From Vibrio madracius (GTDB lineage: Bacteria > Pseudomonadota > Gammaproteobacteria > Enterobacterales > Vibrionaceae), in assembly GCA_000695745.1 (NCBI GenBank), contig ASHK01000010.1, positions 1-8,897 of the forward strand: a DNA stretch of 8,897 bases. Reading direction: 5' to 3'. Below are positions 1 to 6,844 of the stretch, piece after piece; positions within the stretch are counted from its first letter, which is position 1, and every line of letters starts with the position of its first letter. The translations under genes were made by a program, and so were the position numbers. The notes under the pieces are model-generated. The model was given only the letters and a program-made list of their open reading frames with translations, was not told the DNA's origin and ran no database searches.

Positions 1-269
1 GTTTGCGCAGATTCGCTGAACTTTGAGGCACCATTATATTGGGCGATGAGTATGCCTGTTCCGCTGCTGACCATCATGGAAACAACAATAAGGAAGAAAG
101 ATATTTGGCTGATCACTCCCACAGCGGAAACCGCGAGGTCAGAGTAACCACTGAGCATAAATACATCCGTGGTATTAAGTGCGGTTCTTAGCAAAACTTC
201 GATAAAGATCGGCCAAGTCAACGCTACGATATTCATTCGTTTGTTGAGCGCTGAAGCGTTTTCAGACAT
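1..269 (-). CDS. MATE-family efflux transporter, N-terminal part (runs off left edge)
   Basis: An open minus-strand frame from an ATG at 269-267 to the window edge gives 89 residues with no stop. It begins MSENASALNKRMNIVALTWP and continues with PIFIEVLLRT, TTDVFMLSGY, a long hydrophobic stretch (ISQISFFLIVVSMMV) and SSGTGILIAQYNGA. This pattern is typical of the first two helices of MATE (NorM/DinF-type) transporters: a Pro near the start of helix 1, an Asp-Phe-Met-Leu segment in the loop, then a Gly/Ser-rich turn before 'LIAQ.NGA'. MATE proteins are inner-membrane antiporters that export cationic or other small molecules in exchange for Na+ or H+. The substrate here cannot be told. The Shine-Dalgarno site is weak (AGG about 11 bases upstream). 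The gene is divergent from mglB and may share regulatory DNA with it, but a role in galactose use is not implied. Family assignment is good; the gene is only partly visible. Confidence 0.82.
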   Translation of the reverse strand, partial: MSENASALNKRMNIVALTWPIFIEVLLRTALNTTDVFMLSGYSDLAVSAVGVISQISFFLIVVSMMVSSGTGILIAQYNGASKFSESAQ

Positions 270-326
270 TCGATTTACGCCTAATTAAGAGATGAGCAGG
301 TTAAAGGGGCGGCAAGTTTACTCCCA

Positions 327-354
327 AATAGAGTAAAGGCAATACCATTGTCAA
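327..354 (-). promoter_or_regulatory. Candidate sigma70 promoter for the MATE gene
   Basis: Reading the minus strand, TTGACA (354-349, a perfect -35) is followed after 16 bases by TCTATT (332-327, 4 of 6 matches to the -10 consensus). Transcription would start near 320, about 50 bases before the ATG at 269. The match is by eye; the -10 is weak. Confidence 0.4.
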
Positions 355-385
355 AGTAGGGGATAGTTTGACATATTTGTCAGGA

Positions 386-401
386 ATGTAAACGTTACCA
401 T
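386..401. promoter_or_regulatory. GalR/LacI-family operator-like site (distal)
   Basis: The sequence ATGTAAACGTTACCAT is centred on the CG at 393-394. Its outer arms (AATG/CATT) and core (AAACGTT) are palindromic, with two mismatched pairs between them. It departs at about three positions from the GalR/GalS pattern GTGKAANCGNTTNCAC known from E. coli. It is 230 bases centre to centre from the site over the mgl promoter, and it is also near the MATE promoter. The regulator is inferred; another LacI-family protein is possible. Confidence 0.4.
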
Positions 402-570
402 TCTTGGTTGAGAATGTTTCTTTATTGCAGCAGTAAGATGGTCAAAAAAAAGAGACCAAGATCTCGATGTTACACTATGAAACGTTCGGAGAGCTTGTTT
501 TTACATGATGTGTTAACCAATTCAAACAAATTAAACAACTCGTTACAGTTGTTGTTACGTTTGTAAATTT

Positions 571-586
571 TTTTAACCTCCTCACA
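571..586. promoter_or_regulatory. Candidate CRP (cAMP receptor protein) site of the mgl promoter
   Basis: The right half TCACA (582-586) is perfect and is followed by TT, as in strong CRP sites. The left half TTTTA (571-575) matches TGTGA at three of five positions. The centre at 578.5 lies 41.5 bases upstream of a transcription start at about 620. That is the class II position expected for a promoter with a good -10 and no recognisable -35. It fits known CRP activation of mgl in E. coli. Confidence 0.45.
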
Positions 587-606
587 TTAATTGTTCGTTT
601 TATCAC

Positions 607-612
607 TATACT
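607..612 (+). promoter_or_regulatory. -10 element of the mglBAC promoter
   Basis: TATACT matches the sigma70 -10 consensus at five of six positions and places the transcription start near 619-620. No -35 lies at 16-18 bases upstream. The nearest TTGTTC (591-596) is only 10 bases away, which is too close. The promoter therefore probably depends on an activator, consistent with the CRP-like site at 571-586. Confidence 0.5.
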
Positions 613-615
613 TTG

Positions 616-631
616 GGTTAAACGTTTTCAC
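616..631. promoter_or_regulatory. GalR/GalS-type operator over the mgl transcription start
   Basis: GGTTAAACGTTTTCAC matches GTGKAANCGNTTNCAC at all but two of its fixed positions. It is centred at 623.5, directly over the inferred start at about 620, so a bound repressor should block initiation. This suggests galactose induction through a GalR/GalS-like repressor. No gene for that repressor is in the window. Confidence 0.55.
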
Positions 632-698
632 TTTGAGTGTAATTTAGTCAAACAATAACGTTTTTACCCCCTACACAAACATTATAAAATTAACAAAT

Positions 699-702
699 AG
701 GA
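699..702 (+). promoter_or_regulatory. Ribosome binding site of mglB
   Basis: AGGA stands nine bases before the ATG at 712 and supports that start. The next codons give a proper signal peptide (MKKLTLLAA...). Confidence 0.7.
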
Positions 703-711
703 CTTGTTCAA

Positions 712-1685
712 ATGAAAAAGTTAACTCTTCTAGCTGCGCTTTGTGCTGGTATGGGCTTTGGAACTCAAGCAGTTGCAAGCACGACGGTAGGTTTTACTAT
801 CTACAAGTACGACGATAACTTCATGTCTGTAGTTCGCCAAGCTATCGAAAAAGAAGCGAACCAAGACAGTGATACGCGTATCCTGATGAACGATTCTCAG
901 AACAGCCAATCTATGCAAAATGACCAAGTAGACGTAATGCTTGCTCGTGGCGTTCAAGCGCTTGCTATCAACCTAGTTGACCCTGCAGCGGCTCCAACTA
1001 TCATCCAAAAAGCGAAAATGGATGATGTACCAATTGTTTTCTACAACAAAGAACCAAGTGCTAAAGCGCTAGCAAGCTATGACAAAGCTTACTATGTTGG
1101 TACTGACTCTAAAGAGTCTGGCATTATTCAAGGTGACTTAATTGCTCAGCAATGGAAAGCGAACCCATCTTGGGATAAGAATGGCGACGGCGTTCTATCC
1201 TATGTTCTTCTTAAAGGCGAACCAGTCACCCAGATGCAGAAGCACGTACAACGTACTCTGTGAAAACCATCAACGACAACGGCATCAAGACTGAAGAGTT
1301 ACACATGGATACAGGCATGTGGGATACAGCGATGGCGAAAGATAAGATGGACGCTTGGTTGTCAGGTCCTAACGGTAACAAGATTGAAGTGGTTATTGCT
1401 AACAACGACGGCATGGCAATGGGTGCTGTAGAAGCACTGAAAGGTTCTGGCGCTAATATCCCAGTGTTTGGTGTTGATGCACTTGCAGAAGCTTTAGCGC
1501 TTATCAAGTCTGGCGACATGGCAGGTACAGTACTGAACGATGCAGACTCTCAAGCCAAAGCAACATTTGAATTAGCTCGTAACCTAGCAAATGGTAAAGC
1601 GGCAACAGAAGGCACTCAATGGGAACTGAATAACAAAGTTGTACGTGTTCCTTACGTTGGCGTTGATAAGTCAACTCTAGAATAA
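712..1685 (+). CDS. mglB: D-galactose/methyl-galactoside periplasmic binding protein MglB (one apparent frameshift)
   Basis: MglB is the periplasmic receptor that captures galactose or glucose, delivers it to the MglAC transporter and, in enteric bacteria, also signals to the Trg chemoreceptor. The start has a signal peptide (residues 1-22, KK then a hydrophobic core, cleavage after A20-V21-A22). The mature chain has the conserved [12 protein letters not shown] ligand strand, [24 protein letters not shown]-like and [11 protein letters not shown] segments. An EF-hand-like calcium loop (DKNGDG) comes next, then [25 protein letters not shown] and FGVDAL. As written, the frame breaks beside G1225. 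One added G restores [14 protein letters not shown], which carries the family's sugar-binding His, Asp and Arg, and continues in frame to the TAA at 1683-1685. The repaired length is 324 residues against about 332 in E. coli. The C-terminus is slightly short (ends VDKSTLE). It is first in the mglBAC operon. The lesion looks like a run-length error, not decay. Confidence 0.95.
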
Positions 1686-1694
1686 TCTCGCAAA

Positions 1695-1721
1695 TAAGGG
1701 AGGAGGATAACTTCTCCCTTA
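1695..1721 (+). other. Intercistronic stem-loop after mglB
   Basis: TAAGGGAGGAG (1695-1705) pairs with CTTCTCCCTTA (1711-1721). This makes an 11-base-pair stem with one G-U wobble and a five-base loop (GATAA). No T-run follows, so it is not a normal intrinsic terminator. A hairpin here would protect the 3' end of mglB mRNA from exonucleases. That is a common way to make far more binding protein than ATPase and permease from one operon. The role is inferred. Confidence 0.6.
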
Positions 1722-1741
1722 ATCCCTACCAAACATATCGA

Positions 1742-1765
1742 TACCAATCATTAAAACTATTGGTA
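1742..1765. repeat. TACCAAT inverted repeat upstream of mglA
   Basis: TACCAAT (1742-1748) and ATTGGTA (1759-1765) form a perfect seven-base stem with a ten-base loop. A further TACCAA at 1795-1800 could pair with the same TTGGTA, giving a mutually exclusive alternative. It lies in the 134-base gap between mglB and mglA. It may be a small dispersed intergenic palindrome, but one window cannot show that. Confidence 0.45.
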
Positions 1766-1819
1766 CGGGATTGTTTTGTCTGATTTTTACCTCATACCAA
1801 ATAATTAATAAGTGATGCC

Positions 1820-3326
1820 ATGGAAAATCAACAGCATGAGTTTCTGTTAGAAATGACAGGGGTGAGTAAGTCTTTCCCAGGGGTTAAGGCATTAGACAAG
1901 GTAAATCTTAAAGTTCGACCACACTCTATTCATGCGTTAATGGGTGAGAATGGGGCGGGTAAGTCGACGTTACTAAAATGCCTATTTGGAATTTACGAAA
2001 AAGATGAAGGTGATATTGTTTTTCTAGGAAAACATATCGATTTTCAATCATCAAAAGAAGCATTGGAATCTGGGGTTTCAATGGTTCACCAAGAGTTAAA
2101 CCAAGTACTCCAATGTACTGTTATGGATAATATATGGCTGGGCCGTTATCCAAAGAAAGGTTTCTTTGTTGACCATGACAAAATGTATCGTGATACCAAA
2201 GAAATCTTTAAAGAACTCGATATTAATATCGATCCTCGAGTGAAAGTGAATACCTTGTCGGTATCACAGATGCAGATGCTAGAAATCGCCAAAGCGTTTT
2301 CTTACGATGCAAAAATCGTGATCATGGATGAGCCAACCTCTTCTCTTACCGAGAAAGAAGTCAACCACCTTTTTACCATCATTAAGAAGCTCAAAGACAA
2401 AGGCTGTGGCGTTGTTTATATCTCTCACAAAATGGAAGAGATCTTCGCGATTTGCGATGACATCACTATTCTTCGTGATGGGCAATGGGTCGACACGCGT
2501 CCTCTTGAGGGTCTTACTATGGACTCAATCATTTCTATGATGGTAGGTCGTGAACTGACGCAGCGCTTCCCAGAAAAAAGCAATGTACCGAAAGAAACCA
2601 TTCTTGAGTTCAACATCTCACGGCACTTAATCAACCATCGATTCAAGACGTTTCATTTGAACTTAAGCCGGTGAAATCCTAGGGGTTGCGGGCTTGGTAG
2701 GGTCAAAACGGACCGATATTGTTGAAACTATTTTTGGTGTTCGAGAGCGTAGCGAAGGCAAAATTTTGCTTAACGGCAAAGAGATGCGAAACCGAGATGC
2801 ACACGAGGCCATCAACAATGGCTTTGCTTTGGTTACCGAAGAACGTCGCTCGACAGGTATCTACGGAAACCTTGATATTACCTTTAACTCTCTAGTGGCG
2901 AATGTTGAGGAATACAAAACCAAGTCTGGCTTGCTCAGTAACAAGAAAATGAAGAGTGATACTCAGTGGGTGATTGATTCTATGAGCGTGAAAACGCCAG
3001 GTCATGAAACTGCCATTGGGTCGCTGTCTGGTGGTAACCAACAAAAGGTCATCATTGGTCGCTGGTTGTTAACTCAGCCGGAAATTCTCATGCTTGATGA
3101 ACCAACTCGTGGCATCGATGTGGGTGCGAAGTTCGAAATCTATCAGCTTATTTTGGAGTTAGCGAAGAAGAACAAAGGCATCATCATTATCTCATCAGAA
3201 ATGCCGGAATTGCTCGGTATCACAGACCGAATTCTAGTGATGAGTAACGGTCGTGCTGCTGGCATCGTCGAGACAAAAAATACTACTCAGAATGAAATTT
3301 TAGAGCTGGCCTCTCGTTACCTCTAG
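1820..3326 (+). CDS. mglA: Galactose/methyl-galactoside ABC transporter, double ATPase MglA (two apparent frameshifts)
   Basis: MglA is the cytoplasmic energy subunit of the MglBAC importer and carries two fused nucleotide-binding domains. Domain 1 shows Walker [10 protein letters not shown] (residues 42-50), Q-loop MVHQELN, signature-like LSVSQMQM and Walker [16 protein letters not shown]. Domain 2 shows the family's altered Walker A ([13 protein letters not shown]), [12 protein letters not shown], signature LSGGNQQKV and Walker [17 protein letters not shown]. Between the domains the frame breaks twice. One G missing after GAG at 2606-2608 and one missing beside G2670-G2671 account for both. 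Adding them back gives [16 protein letters not shown] and then [12 protein letters not shown], as expected for the linker. The repaired length is 502 residues (E. coli about 506). The ATG at 1820 is favoured because it gives the expected N-terminus, though the upstream ribosome site is weak (TAAGTGA). The TAG stop overlaps the mglC ribosome site. Other sugar ATPases (RbsA, XylG) share the architecture, but the context fixes MglA. Confidence 0.95.
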
Positions 3327-3328
3327 GA
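3325..3328 (+). promoter_or_regulatory. Ribosome binding site of mglC, overlapping the mglA stop codon
   Basis: The mglA stop TAG (3324-3326) is part of TAGGAAA. Its AGGA stands eight bases before the mglC ATG at 3337. Ribosomes ending mglA therefore finish on the mglC binding site, an arrangement that favours coupled translation of the two inner-membrane complex subunits. Confidence 0.65.
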
Positions 3329-3336
3329 AAAATATT

Positions 3337-4344
3337 ATGGACTCAGTAAAAACATTTGCACTAAAGCACCTCAAAGAAGGGGCTATTTATGCGGTTCTTT
3401 TTATCTTGTTAGCGGTTATCGTGATTCAAGAGCCGTCTTTCTTAAGTTTACGTAACTTCAGTAACATCCTGACGCAATCGTCAGTGCGTGTCATTATTGC
3501 TCTTGGTGTCGCCGGTTTGATTGTTACTCAGGGTACTGACCTTTCGGCAGGTCGCCAAGTTGGTCTAGCCGCGGTAGTGTCTGCAACATTACTGCAATCG
3601 GTGGATAATGTGAACAAGGTTTTCCCAAGCATTGGTGAAGTGCCGATTCTAGCGGTTATCCTTGTTGTCTGTGCTATCGGTGCCATCATCGGTCTGGTTA
3701 ACGGTATTATTGTTGCGTACCTAAAAGTAACGCCATTTATCGCCACATTGGGTACGATGATTATCGTTTATGGTATCAACTCGCTTTACTACGATTCTGT
3801 AGGTGCATCGCCTATTGCAGGCTTTGATGAGCGTTTTTCTGTATTCACGCAAGGTTTTATACGGATGGGCGATTTTAGGTTCTCCTATATAACCTTCTAC
3901 GCCATTATTGCTATCGTCTTTATGTGGGTTCTATGGAATAAGACCGTATTTGGTAAAAACATCTTCGCAGTGGGTGGTAACCCAGAAGCGGCTAAGGTAT
4001 CAGGTGTTAACGTACCAATGACACTCTTGAAAGTGTACGCGCTATCGGGTGTTTTCTATGCCTTCGGCGGTATGCTAGAAGCGGGGCGTATCGGTAGTGC
4101 AACCAACAACCTTGGTTTCCTATACGAACTTGACGCCATTGCTGCCTGTGTGGTTGGTGGTGTCTCGTTTGCGGGTGGTGTTGGTAGTATTGCTGGGGTC
4201 GTGACCGGTGTTCTTATCTTCACTGTCATCAACTATGGTATGACCTACATTGGTGTTAGCCCCTACTGGCAGTACATCATCAAAGGTTCCATCATTATCT
4301 TCGCTGTTGCGCTCGACTCAATGAAATACGCGAACAAGAAGTAA
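3337..4344 (+). CDS. mglC: Galactose/methyl-galactoside ABC transporter permease MglC
   Basis: MglC is the inner-membrane channel of the MglBAC importer and belongs to the RbsC/AraH/XylH permease family. The 335-residue protein is intact (E. coli about 336). It has many hydrophobic helices, starting with AIYAVLFILLAVIVI (about 16-30) and VRVIIALGVAGLIV (about 50-63). The family motif GTDLSAGRQVG follows at about 66-76, then IGLVNGIIVAYLKVTPFIATLG and the EAA-like cytoplasmic loop GGNPEAAKVSGV (about 213-224) that contacts the ATPase. The C-terminal half holds FGGMLEAGRIGSATNN and AIAACVVGGVSFAGGVGS. It follows mglA by ten bases and is the last gene before a strong terminator. Unlike its neighbours it shows no frameshift. 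Confidence 0.97.
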   Translation: MDSVKTFALKHLKEGAIYAVLFILLAVIVIQEPSFLSLRNFSNILTQSSVRVIIALGVAGLIVTQGTDLSAGRQVGLAAVVSATLLQSVDNVNKVFPSIGEVPILAVILVVCAIGAIIGLVNGIIVAYLKVTPFIATLGTMIIVYGINSLYYDSVGASPIAGFDERFSVFTQGFIRMGDFRFSYITFYAIIAIVFMWVLWNKTVFGKNIFAVGGNPEAAKVSGVNVPMTLLKVYALSGVFYAFGGMLEAGRIGSATNNLGFLYELDAIAACVVGGVSFAGGVGSIAGVVTGVLIFTVINYGMTYIGVSPYWQYIIKGSIIIFAVALDSMKYANKK

Positions 4345-4348
4345 CTCT

Positions 4349-4379
4349 AAAAAAGGCGTCCATGTTGGACGCCTTTTTT
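4349..4379 (+). terminator. Rho-independent terminator of the mglBAC operon
   Basis: GGCGTCC (4355-4361) pairs perfectly with GGACGCC (4367-4373) across a five-base ATGTT loop. Six A residues (4349-4354) precede the stem and six T residues (4374-4379) follow it, so the stem can extend to 13 pairs. It sits five bases after the mglC stop. The flanking A-run means it could also work on the other strand. It separates mglBAC from the gal genes, which have their own promoter. Confidence 0.93.
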
Positions 4380-4410
4380 CTTTTCTATTCGTCATTGTTG
4401 GTTATGTTCT

Positions 4411-4426
4411 GTGTAATCGTTTAACC
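4411..4426. promoter_or_regulatory. Second GalR-type operator-like site upstream of galE
   Basis: GTGTAATCGTTTAACC matches the GalR/GalS pattern GTGKAANCGNTTNCAC at all but two fixed positions. The left half GTGTAA and the CG centre are ideal. It is centred 99 bases upstream of the perfect operator at 4510-4525, a distance at which two bound repressors could loop the DNA. It partly overlaps a TTGGTTA/TAACCAA inverted repeat. Confidence 0.5.
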
Positions 4427-4508
4427 AATATGCCACCTCTCCTTGGCCCTATTTAAAGGTGTGATGACGTGATACTGGTCATTTAAAATGCTATTTTTTA
4501 ATGAAATT

Positions 4509-4526
4509 AGTGTAAACGTTTACACT
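4509..4526. promoter_or_regulatory. Perfect GalR-type operator of the gal promoter
   Basis: AGTGTAAACGTTTACACT is an uninterrupted 18-base palindrome and matches every fixed position of the GalR/GalS consensus GTGKAANCGNTTNCAC. It is centred at 4517.5, about 59.5 bases upstream of the start inferred from the -10 at 4566-4571. This is almost the position of the external operator of the E. coli gal operon (-60.5). Binding by a GalR/GalS-like repressor is inferred. Confidence 0.75.
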
Positions 4527-4527
4527 T

Positions 4528-4543
4528 TTTGCACTTGATCACA
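4528..4543. promoter_or_regulatory. CRP (cAMP receptor protein) site of the gal promoter
   Basis: TTTGC-N6-TCACA matches TGTGA-N6-TCACA at eight of ten positions, with a perfect right half. Its centre at 4535.5 lies 41.5 bases upstream of a start at 4577, the class II activation position also used at E. coli gal P1. It directly abuts the operator, so repressor and CRP would bind side by side. Confidence 0.6.
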
Positions 4544-4565
4544 GAACGATCGGAGGGGCTATTGC

Positions 4566-4571
4566 TACAAT
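4566..4571 (+). promoter_or_regulatory. -10 element of the galETKM promoter
   Basis: TACAAT matches the sigma70 -10 consensus at five of six positions and puts the start near 4577. No -35 hexamer is present at the usual distance, in keeping with CRP dependence. The leader to the galE start would be about 70 bases. Confidence 0.55.
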
Positions 4572-4635
4572 TCCCTCAGTTTGAAAATAACGAGCGTATT
4601 CACGTAATAACTCGCTCAATGTTCAGAGTTAAATC

Positions 4636-4641
4636 TAGGAG
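4636..4641 (+). promoter_or_regulatory. Ribosome binding site of galE, supporting a GTG start
   Basis: TAGGAG stands six bases before the GTG at 4648. An ATG at 4646-4648 overlaps that GTG but lies in another frame and cannot encode GalE, so the GTG is the real start. Confidence 0.7.
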
Positions 4642-4647
4642 TGCAAT

Positions 4648-5666
4648 GTGAAAGTACTAGTGACGGGCGGAATGGGCTACATCGGCAGCCATACCTGCGT
4701 TCAAATGTTGGAAAGTGGTATCGAACCTATCATCATCGATAATTTGTGTAACGCTAATCAAGCAGTGCTAGCACGTATTGAAGCATTGACTGGTCAAGCT
4801 CCGACTTTCTATCAGGCGACATCCGCGATGAAGCGTTACTTGACCGCATTTTCGAGGAGAATGAGATCCAGTCGGTGATTCACTTTGCAGGTTTAAAAGC
4901 AGTTGGCGAATCAGTGGCTAAGCCTATCGAGTATTACGACAATAATGTGAATGGCACCTTGGTACTGGCTCGTGCAATGAGAAAAGCGGGTGTTAAGAGC
5001 ATCATTTTCAGTTCCTCTGCAACAGTGTATGGCGATCCAGAAGTGGTACCCATTACGGAAACCTCTCCTGTTGGTAATACGACGAATCCATACGGAACCA
5101 GTAAGTTCATGGTTGAGCGCTGCCTAAGTGATGTTTTCACATCCGATAATGAGTGGAGCATTACCTTACTGCGTTATTTCAATCCTGTCGGCGCACATCC
5201 ATCAGGCACGATGGGTGAAGATCCTAAAGGCATTCCTAACAATCTAATGCCATTTATTGCTCAAGTCGCTGTTGGCCGACGCGATAAGTTAGCTGTGTTT
5301 GGTAATGATTACCCAACGCCAGACGGTACGGGCGTTCGCGACTATATCCACGTTATGGATTTGGCGGATGGTCACATTGCCGCGTTAAAAGCGGTAGGTC
5401 TTAAGGCTGGATTGCATATCTACAACCTTGGCACAGGAAAAGGCAGCAGTGTTCTTGAAATGGTAGATGCATTTGCAACGGCTTGTGGTAAGCCAATTCC
5501 TTATGAACTGCAGCCTCGCCGTCCAGGTGATATTGCAGAGTGCTGGGCAAGCACAGCAAAAGCCGAAGCAGATTTAAACTGGAAAGCGACACGTACATTG
5601 CAAGACATGACCGCTGATTCATGGCATTGGCAGTCAAACAACCCGAATGGTTACGACAGCGAATAA
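4648..5666 (+). CDS. galE: UDP-glucose 4-epimerase GalE (one apparent frameshift)
   Basis: GalE interconverts UDP-galactose and UDP-glucose in the cytoplasm using tightly bound NAD. It closes the Leloir cycle and supplies UDP-galactose for surface polysaccharide. The N-terminus shows the Rossmann fold motif GGMGYIG (residues 7-13) and the HFAGLKAVGES segment. The catalytic set follows: Ser124 in SSSATVYG, and Tyr149 and Lys153 in YGTSK, in the same numbering as E. coli. LLRYFNPVGAHPSG, GIPNNLMPFI, GTGVRDYIHVMDLADGH and HIYNLGTGKG are family hallmarks. The frame breaks beside G4815-G4816. One added G (GG to GGG) restores YQGDIRDEALLDRIFEENEI and joins the halves. The repaired length is 339 residues (E. 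coli 338). It starts with GTG and a good ribosome site, and is first in galETKM. Confidence 0.95.
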
Positions 5667-5718
5667 ATCGCGTCGTTCTCCCAACAGATGATAACAATTT
5701 AACTATTGAGTAAGCATT

Positions 5719-6767
<1,049 letters not shown>

Positions 6768-6786
6768 TTTAAGAATTTGATGTGGT

Positions 6787-6814
6787 TGCGTGCTGTGAAT
6801 ATAAGCGGCACGCA
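6787..6814 (+). other. Intercistronic stem-loop between galT and galK
   Basis: TGCGTGCTG (6787-6795) pairs with CGGCACGCA (6806-6814), with one U-G wobble, around a ten-base loop. It lies in the 77-base gap between galT and galK, ending 17 bases before the galK ribosome site. No T-run follows, so it is not an intrinsic terminator. It may stabilise or separate the galT and galK parts of the mRNA, or set galK expression apart from galET. The role is inferred. Confidence 0.55.
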
Positions 6815-6844
6815 CAGAAACATCAGGTATTGAGAGACCAAAAT

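Larger units (their letters stand above)
270..711. other. Divergent intergenic control region between the MATE gene and mglB
   Basis: This stretch of about 440 bases has no convincing gene on either strand and is AT-rich. It holds the candidate MATE promoter (327-354, minus strand), a perfect TGACA-TATT-TGTCA inverted repeat (369-382), two GalR/LacI-type operator-like sites (386-401 and 616-631), a CRP-like site (571-586), a -10 element (607-612) and the mglB leader. Between about 402 and 570 I see only AT-rich sequence with short imperfect repeats that I cannot assign. Confidence 0.7.
4380..4647. other. Control region between the mgl terminator and galE
   Basis: No gene is visible in these roughly 270 bases. 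They hold a 7-base inverted repeat TTGGTTA/TAACCAA (4398-4404 and 4422-4428), an operator-like site (4411-4426), a second possible but weaker CRP-like site CGTGA-N6-TCATT (4468-4483), a perfect GalR-type palindrome (4509-4526), a good CRP-like site (4528-4543), a -10 element (4566-4571) and the galE leader with its ribosome site. Confidence 0.75.

Noticed and set aside
591..612. TTGTTC/TATACT as a complete sigma70 promoter
   Set aside because: The spacer is only ten bases. The -10 is kept, but the -35 is not accepted.
1226..1519. Antisense open frame inside mglB, and similar minus-strand frames in mglA, mglC, galE, galT and galK
   Set aside because: They lie opposite well-supported genes, have no ribosome site or recognisable protein features, and are explained as shadows of the coding strand.
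2606..2673. Programmed or phase-variable frameshifting
   Set aside because: The runs are only two to three G long, far too short for slippage-based switching. There is no slippery heptamer, and unrelated genes show the same lesion type.
2694..3326. Second half of mglA as a separate single-domain ATPase gene
   Set aside because: It would begin at a TTG inside the altered Walker A region with no ribosome site. Two single-G repairs join it smoothly to the first half at the expected full length.
6787..6814. galT-galK hairpin as an intrinsic terminator
   Set aside because: No T-run follows the stem, and galK continues as part of the same gene set.
6782..6844. Upstream start of galK at 6782, adding 21 residues
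   Set aside because: The added residues come from the intercistronic hairpin and do not match any galactokinase N-terminus. The ATG at 6845 has a ribosome site and the family start.
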